Translations under genes and position numbers: made by a program
Assembly (NCBI GenBank): GCA_963805795.1
Contig: CAWDVG010000001.1
Span: forward strand, 1,550,001 to 1,614,000
Origin: CAWARU01 sp963805795
GTDB taxonomy: Bacteria > Pseudomonadota > Gammaproteobacteria > UBA6186 > Azoamicaceae
Direction of reading: 5' to 3'
DNA length: 64,000 bases
Part shown: positions 39,301-47,086 of the stretch, piece after piece
How positions within the stretch are numbered: position 1 is the first letter of the stretch
Layout of the letters: every line of letters starts with the position of its first letter
Notes under the pieces: generated by a model
Told to the model about the DNA's origin: nothing
Seen by the model: only the letters and a program-made list of their open reading frames with translations
The model's database searches: none

Positions 39301-41666
39301 GGTATTGCTTCTGAACAATTTGACACCGCAAAATGTAGAATCGTAGAACCGTCTGGCAGAAATTTTTGGACGGGTGTTCCGTATGCTAATAATCCTTTAA
39401 TGAGTTGAGCTCCAATTAATGACATTTTCTTTTTCTTATAGATCTCCATAACTTTAAATAACACAGCCGAGTCAGAACAATTTAGAACCCTCTCATCTTC
39501 AGACACAAAAATAAAAACGACTTGAAATAACCGAATAAAATTAATAAAACGGTTTGAATACAGGGCATAAAACTTTGCAAAAACATCAAAAGTTAATATT
39601 AGTTTAAACTCATCAAATTTTACTTTTGACACTAAGGGAAAATTATTTAATCCCTCAACCTCTTCTTTTACATCTTTATGACTCTCATCATCTAAGTTAG
39701 ACAATCTTACTCTAAGTTGCTCAGTGATATCGTCTAACTTTTGAAGCTTAAGAAAATTTTCCTGAGCGGTCAATCTTGAAAATTCTACTCGATTAGTAAC
39801 CGCTTGCATTAATAATCGCAGATAGATGTCCAAAGAATAATGAGGTCTACATGATAATAGACCATATCTTTCTGCATGCCTTTTTAATGCATCATCATAT
39901 GTAGAAAATACGAATGGCTGTGCTTGCACGCCTTGTAAGATCTCATGAATTGTTTTACCTTGATGCAATTCTTTCAGTCGCCCAGCCAACAATTTCAATA
40001 CGGAAGGCCTTTCTTTGTTAAAAATTTTTAACTCAAAGCCCTTAGATGAACACTGATGTTTTCTTAATTCTTGACAATATCTTCCTAAAACAGGCTCCAA
40101 GTCTTGCAACATTTGTTGATGTGTAATCTCGACTCTGTCCTTTTGCTTCTTATTAAAATTCATTTGCAAAATGTTTAAACGATCCTTCACCCTCTCCATA
40201 AATGAAGTGGTTATCTGCTCATCCAAGTATTTTACATTAGGAAAACTTTCCGTTAATAATTTTTGATACTCAGACACATAGGCAACCATAGCACTAAGCC
40301 AGCGATGGATAAAAATAGCAGGGTTCGTACCTAGAAATTGTGAACACACATTATGAGTAAATCTTTTATTTAAAAATTGCTCAACCCCATACAATAAAGT
40401 TTTTGTCTCTACAACATAATCCATGTTATTATTAACAGCAGCATTTAACTTATACCCACATATTGTGCCCTTCATAGCTTTATCATTATCGATGCCCACT
40501 ATTTCTAAAGAAACAATATTTCCAATATTATCCCTGTAGATACGAACCATAAAATTATCGCCTTTGTGATCTTGAGGCTCTGTCAAAAAGGCTAATAAAT
40601 AATGTTTAGAAATATTATCTGAAGAAAATCGATTTAAGAGCTCTGAGATTTCTTTCAATAACGTATCGATGGCGGCATTATTTTTGGTTATATCTTCGCA
40701 CATGTTTGGGTAAAGTCTTTTTATCACTCTTAAATAATGTGGAATTCTAAACAAATCTTCTAGTTTCACTTGGTTACGCAATTCAGGATATTTGTCCATA
40801 AAGGCCAATGTAGGAAGAATTACTTCGTCTCTCAAACCACAATTAACTATCAAATGTCTCTCTAAATCACCCTTTTTCCATTCTTTTTGATAATCTAATG
40901 GTCTCTGATCAATATCTAGCTTATATAGCTTGTCAATAAAAAAGTTGCATTCCTCATCCAAAGATAATTTTTCATTATCGATTTTTTGGTTCTTTAACCA
41001 TTCGTTGTAATAGTTCTCGTTTAAAAGACCAGGCAGATCTTGTCTGAATCGCCCCTTAGCTAATTTTTCTAACCTGATTTCAAGTTTCTCTATGCATTCT
41101 GACAAATATAATACATCTTCTAAATGCTCACCGATAACAGCCAAGCCTGCTTGAACCATATATCTTTTTTTAATGTATCTCTCTTGATTCTGATTATTGT
41201 CTTTAATCTGAAGCTCAACCACTAACAGTCGTGTAGGGGCAATTATACTCTCTCCTAATAATAAACTCATTTGATATACTGACTGCTCTACTAAAAAGCC
41301 TTTAGGATCAACTTGAGGGTTATCTCCATAGGCCTTATAGAAAACCTGTCCTATATTAGCCACATAACTATTTCCAAGATTATTTTTTTTCTTATGGTGG
41401 CCATATTCGTCTATAGAAAGCATTGTTCTTGCATTGGCTAAGGAAATATAAAATGGCTCCCCAAGCCCAAAAACCGTTGCTTGGGATACTGCATCATTCT
41501 TAGGTTCTGATAAAAATAATATCGATTTAAATAAAACCCGGGTTTCAGTATCAAACGGCAAGTTCGAAGCTGAAAATTGAACAATATGTTGAGCAGCTAA
41601 TCGACTTCCCATCATATTCGTATCGCCTTCGACCAGAGTTTTTTGTAAGACTTCCAAATTTTCCAT
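33381..41666 (-). CDS. Giant multidomain effector-like protein: kinase-like motifs, ANK, LRR, HEAT, OTU
   Basis: 2761 aa; AGGAG lies 6 nt before ATG 41666. No signal peptide. Residues about 360-395 and 1040-1075 each show a kinase-like pair: DHKGDNFMV (D366) with GIDNDKAM (D393), and DGRADQYML (D1049) with SIDNERAFV (D1074), reminiscent of the catalytic loop and metal motif of PI3/4-kinase-like folds. Ankyrin-like repeats at about 755-835 (DGSTILHFAVSN, TGKTALDKALE), LRRs at about 1490-1560, HEAT/ARM-like repeats at about 1650-2260. The C-terminus has an OTU-type protease signature: LADGNCAMNAVALG (C2364), CSEVEIAALARKLNINIV, and EGLHWSYC (H2693). OTU enzymes cleave ubiquitin chains. A secreted, host-directed enzyme is the likely role; activity is inferred. 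Confidence 0.7.
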   Translation of the reverse strand: MENLEVLQKTLVEGDTNMMGSRLAAQHIVQFSASNLPFDTETRVLFKSILFLSEPKNDAVSQATVFGLGEPFYISLANARTMLSIDEYGHHKKKNNLGNSYVANIGQVFYKAYGDNPQVDPKGFLVEQSVYQMSLLLGESIIAPTRLLVVELQIKDNNQNQERYIKKRYMVQAGLAVIGEHLEDVLYLSECIEKLEIRLEKLAKGRFRQDLPGLLNENYYNEWLKNQKIDNEKLSLDEECNFFIDKLYKLDIDQRPLDYQKEWKKGDLERHLIVNCGLRDEVILPTLAFMDKYPELRNQVKLEDLFRIPHYLRVIKRLYPNMCEDITKNNAAIDTLLKEISELLNRFSSDNISKHYLLAFLTEPQDHKGDNFMVRIYRDNIGNIVSLEIVGIDNDKAMKGTICGYKLNAAVNNNMDYVVETKTLLYGVEQFLNKRFTHNVCSQFLGTNPAIFIHRWLSAMVAYVSEYQKLLTESFPNVKYLDEQITTSFMERVKDRLNILQMNFNKKQKDRVEITHQQMLQDLEPVLGRYCQELRKHQCSSKGFELKIFNKERPSVLKLLAGRLKELHQGKTIHEILQGVQAQPFVFSTYDDALKRHAERYGLLSCRPHYSLDIYLRLLMQAVTNRVEFSRLTAQENFLKLQKLDDITEQLRVRLSNLDDESHKDVKEEVEGLNNFPLVSKVKFDEFKLILTFDVFAKFYALYSNRFINFIRLFQVVFIFVSEDERVLNCSDSAVLFKVMEIYKKKKMSLIGAQLIKGLLAYGTPVQKFLPDGSTILHFAVSNCSEAIPALIKVGIGILQKDMTGKTALDKALETSNLEAIRILLLSGAGKVIDIKNGLKFVEQHFSDPSLCKMLLNQNISLSWNFALKKISQPERTSSNNKDHSEEVQIEGLGGIEGLGGIEELRGTRYLCHEPRNRIFPKGVAFGLKKENLFGRNKVMHLHWPIGNGLFASIYLKEKPEFAGREIMVHHLAYRIFGFITPPVALWRFLKPEGFFGTTERGYPILASRSIEGNTLRDAIDYHPHQLSQLDKQSVSEAIILAMFINPEDGRADQYMLQPVIEANQTRYRLISIDNERAFVRPLAVSANGREIEDSDGLHIKTILFCLDEMQEPLHEKVRERILSQEFDPFSLLKSWIEGLRQEQMKMSGRITGLFPASEIKALKDKGISLNIEFKPSIVINIYQKMIRLQTALRKHPLSSGLSLLRCVLPNLSVRYVDAHQKFHTPDERFNALTKDCFDKQPAKDPEFQLYILPKSRINLQATPQIEGGNAIILPKEEKIASAINAYCVRNGQWVTVAGRIIGLKTARLNFSVPSYINVKKNGLVEKDEKSKTEVEKIIQGAITQIKTVKQQFVTKTKPGSSHLLLDEEGFEAAKEKVEQDSTPEVALQRLESVHKNQTELKAIRDELQQGETSRFFAGGEQKLSNDQKAAILNGKNKINNEGLEFPSIDFSSMKYSSGAPNLTMQSIVLKTFYGIEFLNLQIKGCDVLDDRELGKILQNSRGLSSLSLIDCPKLTDAAIKIIKDFCPQLKMLVLDNVNIREINLSLPTLDELRIRNSKVFKSWGGECLLLNRLELTNCPSIQETELFQNFPFLLSLSAYTFDKAQSVFPAVSNLLARLAKDKKLISELILLEARKKIFKLLDAYLKIKSIIESATMIEHSLPLLKEGSYYIAENALANIAMRSSPLQQKSLVELIFSAFKKRFLLHKQKIWTSKPLANLLVKIMPNCSPALQKSILDFLFAAIKNGTLQRDFFCDFDFSILVIPEAREEILFSWLDELKIASCDERMARTLGKELVKLPKIQQDSLIKMLCTLTLDEDEDRRKCAITSLSEVCIHISSDQSNSILDLVLQASKDPSSRIREHALLSLKRIYNNIKTDQEKRVINDLILAMKDVEDWVKHIAIDIVGEIYTLIPLEQPSVVIDNLLFSLKSKTPCVRSAAIKALGKTFLWMSTEQRSSAIDLFISEIKSSRYDILLISALNALGNVYCQTASEQRRRIVEALLAVLSATSLTKNSTKYPCSNIIRVGAINLFKICIQVLPEQPKPIIAPLFSMVKGIDINTYDDILVNTGRELGKIGNQISAIQLKHLVEELQMALKDENPNVRLTAIWLLYGVFAYIIPEKNNLLVQTVVDIALKDIDVKIRGAAIRFIGKACLYVSSELKMLVEALFSSLKRDWEVEITAALISIGEIFGLLSSEHKELFIDYLLSSLKYGNNIFELREITFIINRIHDQFPIAKLNMLFESLLSLEKNYETRYFPLYREGSESSAKQYAAAVIRKFYTELSAEKMFQVVDLLLNEMKKSFPVVEALFYITSVEYLNSKIASEIEKILSENFALLNRKPNPNDKKEIVNTNSAADTLADGNCAMNAVALGICDLISHNKNEVEKQGSKIKIIVDALNPHFSKHGGIINWLTQEKNNSIRQRILARLLRKTAIEYVVFQYNHYREIYQAGLLAAYDSYKKGEKDETFCVHPHILAKYQILKKRAEITQEKIKDIRDITKTDELDKKKHDDAISKSKENNLIKELKDSDELVNWWEREGKKIYFKNMTYNASGAEDRTRWCSEVEIAALARKLNINIVNIKQNRQQLLGMGYGLVPDLSKDEVRYLTQINVGSEVWGIFRIEESNQSILKERLNSMIDNGRKQEADTNLVKRASELLDKLEKQPNFSLDKLNNKVLAAHIRPLFFLVKHEGLHWSYCGMQQKALNFNEISVLPQNPVLKEAVITAFINYCSSMDSKVSGLIAEYAFSETIDMKGYAHDGTK

Positions 41667-41902
41667 AACAATCTCCTAAACAATATTATTTTTGAGATTG
41701 TATCATTTTATGACGAACCTTGACTTCTGGTAGTGGATATTACTTTTTGAAAAGACAAAATTTGTCCCCGAAGGAAATTATACGCCACGGCACCTATCGC
41801 GGATCTATTTTCCCAATGGGGCTGTTGATCAACTCTATTTACCTGATAGGATTTTTCAAAATCTTATTGTAACTAATCCTATTGAAACTACGAACGGGCT
41901 TA

Positions 41903-41951
41903 GTGGGACAACAATCCTGCAATTTTTATTGCCGCAGGACTGTTGTCCCAC
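41903..41951. repeat. 18-bp inverted repeat
   Basis: Arms GTGGGACAACAATCCTGC (41903-41920) and GCAGGACTGTTGTCCCAC (41934-41951) pair with one mismatch around a 13-nt loop. No T-run follows. It resembles in architecture, not in sequence, the other intergenic hairpins of this window. Confidence 0.6.
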
Positions 41952-42111
41952 AAGAGAATGAGCCAATTTAATAATTCCTCGCATTTCCAAATATTAGCTG
42001 TTCTAAGCCACCAAACAACCCATCGATGCAAGTAATTTCTGATTGCTCGGGCAGAAAACCCATCAAAAACCATTATATTTACTTGCATTCTTACTTTTGA
42101 AGAACCAAAAA

Positions 42112-42139
42112 AAGAAACCCCACTTTCGCGGGGTTTCTT
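42112..42139 (-). terminator. Intrinsic terminator of groESL
   Basis: AAGAAACCCC/GGGGTTTCTT stem with a short loop, followed on the minus strand by a T-run, about 50 bp after the groEL stop. Confidence 0.9.
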
Positions 42140-42190
42140 ATCGAGTCATAAACTCGTTTGAGTCAAGGTAAACATGATTTCTTACATCAT

Positions 42191-43867
42191 TTACATCATG
42201 TCGCCCATTCCACCCATACCGCCCATGCCTCCCATACCACCCATGCCGCCGCCCATGCCAGCAGCAGCACTTTCTTTATCTGCTTTGGGGGCTTCAGAGA
42301 CAGTGCATTCTGTGGTAATCAATAAGCTTGCAATAGATGCTGCTTGTTGAATAGCCGTACGGGTTACTTTAGTGGGGTCTAAAATACCCATTTTCACCAT
42401 ATCCCCAAATTCACCTGTCGCTGCATTGTAACCATAGTTGGTATTGCCTTTGCCATCTTTCTTCACGCCTTCTACAACAACGGCAGGTTCACCACCGGCA
42501 TTCGCCACAATCTGACGTAATGGAGCTTCTAATGCACGAAGGATGATGTTGATACCATGATTTTGATCTTCATTGTCGCCTTTGAGTTTTTTCACGGCTT
42601 CAATGGTACGAATTAAAGCAACTCCACCACCGGGTACAACACCTTCTTCAACCGCTGCACGGGTTGCATGTAATGCATCTTCCACTCGTGCTTTCTTCTC
42701 TTTCATAGCGATTTCGGAACCCGCACCTACTTTTAGCACAGCAACGCCGCCTGATAATTTAGCAATTCGTTCTTGCAATTTTTCACGATCATAGTCTGAA
42801 CTGGTTTCACTGGCTTGCGTGCGTAATTGTTTTACACGAGCTTCAATTTCTGCGCTCTTACCACCACCATCAATAATGGTGCTGTTTTCTTTTGTTACAA
42901 TCACGCGTTTAGCAGTTCCTAAATCTTCTACTTTAGTCGCTTCAAGCGTCAAACCAATTTCTTCAGAAATCACTTTCGCATGGGTTAAAATAGCGATATC
43001 TTGCATCATGGCCTTACGACGATCACCAAAACCTGGGGCTTTAACTGCACAAACTTTAACGATGCCGCGTATATTATTTACAACCAATGTTGCTAAAGCT
43101 TCACCTTCAATATCTTCAGCGATAATCAAGAGTGAACGCCCTGCCTTGGCAACAGCTTCTAATACAGGTAACATTTCACGAATATTAGAGATCTTTTTGT
43201 CTACCAATAAAATGAAAGAATTGTCTAATTCGCAGCTCATGTTTTGTTGATTGTTCACAAAGTAAGGAGAAATGTAACCGCGATCAAATTGCATTCCTTC
43301 TACCACTTCTAACTCATCTTCTAGACCATTGCCATCTTCAATGGTAATCACACCTTCTTTGCCGACTTTATTCATAGCTTCAGCAATACTATTACCAATG
43401 GATTCATCGGAATTAGCAGAAATGGTACCCACTTGTGCAATGGATTTGCTGTCTTTGCAAGGCACAGAAATACTCTTCAAATGATCCACAACTGTTGTAA
43501 CCGCTTTATCTATCCCGCGTTTTAGATCCATGGGATTCATACCCGCAGCTACTGCTTTATGTCCTTCAATCACAATCGCTTCAGCCAGAACAGTTGCGGT
43601 GGTAGTACCATCGCCTGCATCATCAGAAGTTTTGGACGCCACTTCTTTCACCATCTGCGCGCCCATATTGGCTATTTTGTCTTCTAATTCGACTGCTTTT
43701 GCAACAGTCACACCGTCTTTTGTGATTTTAGGGGAACCGAAAGGTTGTTCGATAACCACATTTCGACCTCGAGGTCCTAAAGTAACCTTCACTGCTCGAG
43801 CTAAACTCACTACACCCTGTAATAAGCGTTCACGAGCAGGTGCAGCAAAATTAATTTGTTTTGCCAT
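42191..43867 (-). CDS. groEL: Chaperonin GroEL
   Basis: 558 aa from ATG 43867 (MAKQINFAAPARERLL), preferred over an ATG 6 bp earlier that sits too close to the GGAGG. ATPase motif AGDGTTTATVLAEAI, SLLITTECTVSEAPK near the end, and the GGM repeat tail (GGMGGMGGMGGMGDMM) are standard. Second gene of the heat-shock groES-groEL operon. Confidence 0.98.
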   Translation of the reverse strand: MAKQINFAAPARERLLQGVVSLARAVKVTLGPRGRNVVIEQPFGSPKITKDGVTVAKAVELEDKIANMGAQMVKEVASKTSDDAGDGTTTATVLAEAIVIEGHKAVAAGMNPMDLKRGIDKAVTTVVDHLKSISVPCKDSKSIAQVGTISANSDESIGNSIAEAMNKVGKEGVITIEDGNGLEDELEVVEGMQFDRGYISPYFVNNQQNMSCELDNSFILLVDKKISNIREMLPVLEAVAKAGRSLLIIAEDIEGEALATLVVNNIRGIVKVCAVKAPGFGDRRKAMMQDIAILTHAKVISEEIGLTLEATKVEDLGTAKRVIVTKENSTIIDGGGKSAEIEARVKQLRTQASETSSDYDREKLQERIAKLSGGVAVLKVGAGSEIAMKEKKARVEDALHATRAAVEEGVVPGGGVALIRTIEAVKKLKGDNEDQNHGINIILRALEAPLRQIVANAGGEPAVVVEGVKKDGKGNTNYGYNAATGEFGDMVKMGILDPTKVTRTAIQQAASIASLLITTECTVSEAPKADKESAAAGMGGGMGGMGGMGGMGGMGDMM

Positions 43868-43930
43868 AATCATTTTCCTCCAAAAATTAACACATTTTCA
43901 TTTAAAGACATTTCAAACATTCGATTATAC

Positions 43931-44221
43931 TTAGCCTTCCACAACACCCATGATGTCTTCTTCACGCATTACTAAGAAATCTTTACCATTCACTTTTACT
44001 TCTGTTCCGGAGTATTTACCAAACAGAACTTCATCACCAATTTTGACATCTAGCTTTCTTAGGTTACCTTCTTCATATTTCCCAGGACCAGCTGCGACGA
44101 CTTTTCCGCGTTGCGGTTTATCACCCACCGTTTCAGGAATGACAATTCCACCTGCAGATTTATGCTCTTCTATGCGTTGAATAATCACACGATCATGCAA
44201 CGGACGAATATTCATGCTCAT
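43931..44221 (-). CDS. groES: Co-chaperonin GroES
   Basis: 96 aa. NIRPLHDRVIIQRIE at the start, the mobile loop around SAGGIVIPETVG, and a standard length. AGGAGG lies 6 nt before ATG 44221. Controlled by the sigma-32 promoter at 44381-44408. Confidence 0.97.
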   Translation of the reverse strand: MSMNIRPLHDRVIIQRIEEHKSAGGIVIPETVGDKPQRGKVVAAGPGKYEEGNLRKLDVKIGDEVLFGKYSGTEVKVNGKDFLVMREEDIMGVVEG

Positions 44222-44330
44222 ATTTTTCCTCCTAAACCTAAACGACTATTTTGAATCGCTTGTTAAAAAAACCAAAATAATTCCAAGAAATTACTCTATG
44301 TAACTGAATGAATCACATTTGAGAGTAGAT

Positions 44331-44381
44331 TTAGCACTGAGACCAGATTTAGAACTCTTATGCTACTGCTACGAGTGCTAA
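44331..44381 (-). promoter_or_regulatory. CIRCE-like half-sites upstream of groES
   Basis: Reading the minus strand, a perfect CIRCE half (TTAGCACTC) directly follows the -10 box. A one-mismatch partner (GAGTTCTAA) lies 15 nt further and a second (CAGTGCTAA) 33 nt further. CIRCE normally has a 9-nt spacer, so this is a stretched or decayed HrcA site; function is doubtful. Confidence 0.35.
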
Positions 44382-44408
44382 TATGGGGGTCTTGTATTAG
44401 AATTCAAG
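44381..44408 (-). promoter_or_regulatory. Sigma-32 heat-shock promoter of groESL
   Basis: On the minus strand CTTGAA (44408-44403), a 14-nt spacer and CCCCATAT (44388-44381) match the sigma-32 consensus. It sits between the alr stop and groES, so groESL is transcribed independently of alr. Confidence 0.8.
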
Positions 44409-44422
44409 CCTAGTTTGAGACA

Positions 44423-45547
44423 TCAAATCAAAACTATTGGAACACGACGGGAAAGGCTGGTTAATAACTCATAACTCAAAGTACCCATAAAAGAAGCAAC
44501 CTCTTCAACGGGAAGATTGGGTCCCCAAAGCTCAATGGGATCACCGACTGCTGCATTGGGCTGAGAACGAAGATCGACTGTTATCATATCCATGGAGACA
44601 CGTCCCACTAAGGGTACCCTACCTCCATTTAATAATAAGGGGGTGTTTGTGGGCGCATGTCGAGGATAACCATCCGCATAGCCTACCGCAACCACTCCAA
44701 TGGGCATCGCTTCTTCGCAGGTATAAATGCCCCCATAGCCAACTTTATCTCCTTTTTTTAACCATTGAATCGAAATCAGGGAGGTAGTTAAAGCCATAGC
44801 AGGAATCAAACCTAAATCTTTGCCAACTTGATGAGTAAATGGTGAAGCCCCGTAAAGCATAATGCCCGGCCTTACCCAATCCCCATGGGAATCAGGCCAA
44901 GCCCATATTCCGGCAGAATTCGCTAAGCATCGATTTCCAGGTATATCTTTTAATGAATCCTGAAAGGCCTGCATTTGATCTTTCGTTTTGCTGTTATCTA
45001 ATTCATCCGCAGAGGCAAAATGCGTCATAAAGCCTTGGATTTGAATGTTGTTCAAATTTTGGAGCTTTTGCAACAGAGGATAAATTTCTTTGAATTCCGC
45101 CAAAGAAAAACCCAAACGATGCATACCGCTATCTATTTTTACCCAAATTTTGATGGGTTCGCCCAATGTTTTTTGTTTTTCGTACAACGCTTTTGGTTTA
45201 TTGTGTTGTTCTCGACTTATTAAAGCAGTTAATTGTGCTCGATGATGTATGACGGGTTCCAATTGTAATCGAATAATATCTTCTATTTCTTTTTCATCAA
45301 AAAACCCTTCCATCAATACAATACGATTTTGTACGCCTGCTTCTCGTAGTAAAATGGCTTCTTCTATACAGGCAACCCCAAAAGCATCCGCCTCCTGTAG
45401 GGTTTTTGCCACATTAATTAAACCATGTCCATAGCCATTGGCTTTGATCATCGCAATTATTTGAGCAGGATTTACTTTTTGTTTTATGTGTTGGTAATTA
45501 TGTTTTAATGCAGCCGTATTAATAGTCGCTTTTAGCGCGCGCCCCAT
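44423..45547 (-). CDS. alr: Alanine racemase
   Basis: 374 aa from ATG 45547 (AAGGAG just upstream). The PLP lysine lies in IAMIKANGYGHGL and the catalytic Tyr in VGYGGIYTCEE. It interconverts L- and D-alanine for peptidoglycan. It follows dnaB, as in E. coli, but is separated from it by a 27-bp perfect hairpin. Confidence 0.95.
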   Translation of the reverse strand: MGRALKATINTAALKHNYQHIKQKVNPAQIIAMIKANGYGHGLINVAKTLQEADAFGVACIEEAILLREAGVQNRIVLMEGFFDEKEIEDIIRLQLEPVIHHRAQLTALISREQHNKPKALYEKQKTLGEPIKIWVKIDSGMHRLGFSLAEFKEIYPLLQKLQNLNNIQIQGFMTHFASADELDNSKTKDQMQAFQDSLKDIPGNRCLANSAGIWAWPDSHGDWVRPGIMLYGASPFTHQVGKDLGLIPAMALTTSLISIQWLKKGDKVGYGGIYTCEEAMPIGVVAVGYADGYPRHAPTNTPLLLNGGRVPLVGRVSMDMITVDLRSQPNAAVGDPIELWGPNLPVEEVASFMGTLSYELLTSLSRRVPIVLI

Positions 45548-45560
45548 AGACTCCTTCCTT

Positions 45561-45635
45561 ACTCTTCGCAAACTGATTTTAGGCACAAAACGGCTTTCCT
45601 GCCGTTTTGTGCCTAAAATCAGTTTGCTTAGAGTA
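45561..45635. repeat. Palindromic element with a 27-bp perfect stem (ATACTC/GAGTAT family)
   Basis: The perfect stem runs 45568-45594 with 45601-45627 around loop tttcct. The outer part (ACTCTTCGCAAACTGATTTT) is the same arm sequence as in the elements at 13427 and 61457. It lies exactly between dnaB's stop codon (45628) and the alr start. No T-run follows. Confidence 0.8.
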
Positions 45636-47001
45636 CCGCACGATTTTCCAATGAATAATTTTCGAAACGTGAATAATGGCCAAGACAGGTTAAACGAACC
45701 GTTCCAGTCGGACCATTTCTTTGTTTACCAATGATAATTTCAGCCGTACCTTTATCAAGACTGTCTTTATTATAGACCTCATCTCGATAAATAAAAGCAA
45801 TCAAATCCGCATCCTGTTCAATAGCACCCGATTCTCGTAAATCCGACATCATGGGTCGTTTTTCAGGTCTTTGTTCTAGTCCTCGATTTAACTGAGAAAT
45901 CACAATAACCGGAACATTTAATTCCTTTGCTAAGGATTTCAAGGAACGAGAAATTTCAGAAATTTCAGCAGCTCTATGCTCATGATGACCCGGCACTCGC
46001 ATTAATTGCAGATAGTCAATCACGATAAGACCTAAATCCCCGTAGGTTCTTGCCACTCTTCTGGCTTTTGCACGCACTTCAAAAGGACTTAAACCACCAG
46101 TATCATCAATTAATAATTTTTTACTGGACATCATACTAATAGCAGAGGTCAAACGAGGCCAATCATCTTCATGTAATTGTCCGCTGCGAATACGTTGTTG
46201 TTCGATGCGTCCTAAGGAGGCCAACATACGCATGGCCAGCGATTCCGCAGGCATTTCCATACTAAAAATAAGTACTGCATTTTCATGTTTGATTGCTGCA
46301 TGCTCTGCAATATTCATGGCAAACATGGTTTTGCCCATAGAAGGTCGACCCGCAACCACAATTAAATCTGCCGGCTGCAGTCCGGCCGTCATGCGGTCAA
46401 AATCATTAAAACCGGAAGTGATACCTGTAATAGGAGAATTAGCCTGAAATAAAGCATCGATGCGATCAACGGCTTTTGCTAACACTTCTGAAATAATAGT
46501 AGGGCCATCATTATTTCGTCCGCCTCTTTCCGCAATGGCAAAGACCTTTCTTTCTGCCTCATCCAATAGTTCGATGGCAGAGCGTCCTTTAGAATCAAAC
46601 CCTGATTCCGTAATATTGCCACCCACCTCCACTAATTGTCTTAAAACTGACCGTTCCCGAACAATATCTGCATAGGCAGCAATATTGGCGGCAGAAGGCG
46701 TATTTTTGGCCAGCCCACCCAAATAGGCAAGACCACCCACGCTTTCTAATTCTTGGCAACGTTCTAAAGATTCTGAAACAGTAATGATATCTAGCGGTTT
46801 AGATTGCAAAACCAAATCGCTCATGATTCGAAAAATTTTACGATGATCTAAACGGTAGAAATCACTTTCAGTGATGCGTTCAGCCACATTATCCCAAGCT
46901 TGGTTATCCAGCATCAATCCCCCTAACACAGCTTGTTCTGCTTCAAGGGAATGAGGTGGAACTTTGAGTTCTGAATGGGTTAGGGTGGGTGAATGAACCA
47001 T
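45628..47001 (-). CDS. dnaB: Replicative DNA helicase DnaB
   Basis: 457 aa. N-terminal domain (PPHSLEAEQAVLGGLMLDN), RecA-like ATPase with Walker A VAGRPSMGKTMFAMNIA and Walker B LIVIDYLQLM. It unwinds DNA at the replication fork. In the rpsF-rpsR-rplI-dnaB-alr series. A 25-bp hairpin lies between rplI and this gene, close to its ribosome-binding site. Confidence 0.97.
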   Translation of the reverse strand: MVHSPTLTHSELKVPPHSLEAEQAVLGGLMLDNQAWDNVAERITESDFYRLDHRKIFRIMSDLVLQSKPLDIITVSESLERCQELESVGGLAYLGGLAKNTPSAANIAAYADIVRERSVLRQLVEVGGNITESGFDSKGRSAIELLDEAERKVFAIAERGGRNNDGPTIISEVLAKAVDRIDALFQANSPITGITSGFNDFDRMTAGLQPADLIVVAGRPSMGKTMFAMNIAEHAAIKHENAVLIFSMEMPAESLAMRMLASLGRIEQQRIRSGQLHEDDWPRLTSAISMMSSKKLLIDDTGGLSPFEVRAKARRVARTYGDLGLIVIDYLQLMRVPGHHEHRAAEISEISRSLKSLAKELNVPVIVISQLNRGLEQRPEKRPMMSDLRESGAIEQDADLIAFIYRDEVYNKDSLDKGTAEIIIGKQRNGPTGTVRLTCLGHYSRFENYSLENRAVL

Positions 47002-47019
47002 ATTTAATCCGTAGTGGAA

Positions 47020-47079
47020 GGGGCCATGTCGTTACTGGTTACATGACTCACGTTATGTAACCAGTAACGACATGGCCCC
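47020..47079. repeat. 25-bp perfect hairpin between rplI and dnaB
   Basis: The left arm 47020-47044 (starts GGGGCCATGTCG) and the right arm 47055-47079 are perfectly complementary around a 10-nt loop. There is no T-run, and dnaB translation starts about 20 nt downstream on the minus strand. It could attenuate dnaB or be a mobile palindrome. Confidence 0.75.
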
Positions 47080-47086
47080 ATGAAGA

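Larger units (their letters stand above)
41667..42190. other. groEL-giant gene spacer
   Basis: 524 bp with no convincing gene. It holds the groEL terminator (42112-42139) and a second large hairpin (41903-41951). A minus-strand open stretch of about 60 codons (from 42088) has no recognised match and an odd Trp-rich composition (HRWVVWWLRTANIW); it overlaps the hairpin and was not called. Confidence 0.5.

Noticed and set aside
41900..42088. 62-codon minus-strand ORF between groEL and the giant gene
   Set aside because: Trp-rich, no recognised family, and half of it is the 18-bp hairpin; no convincing ribosome-binding site.
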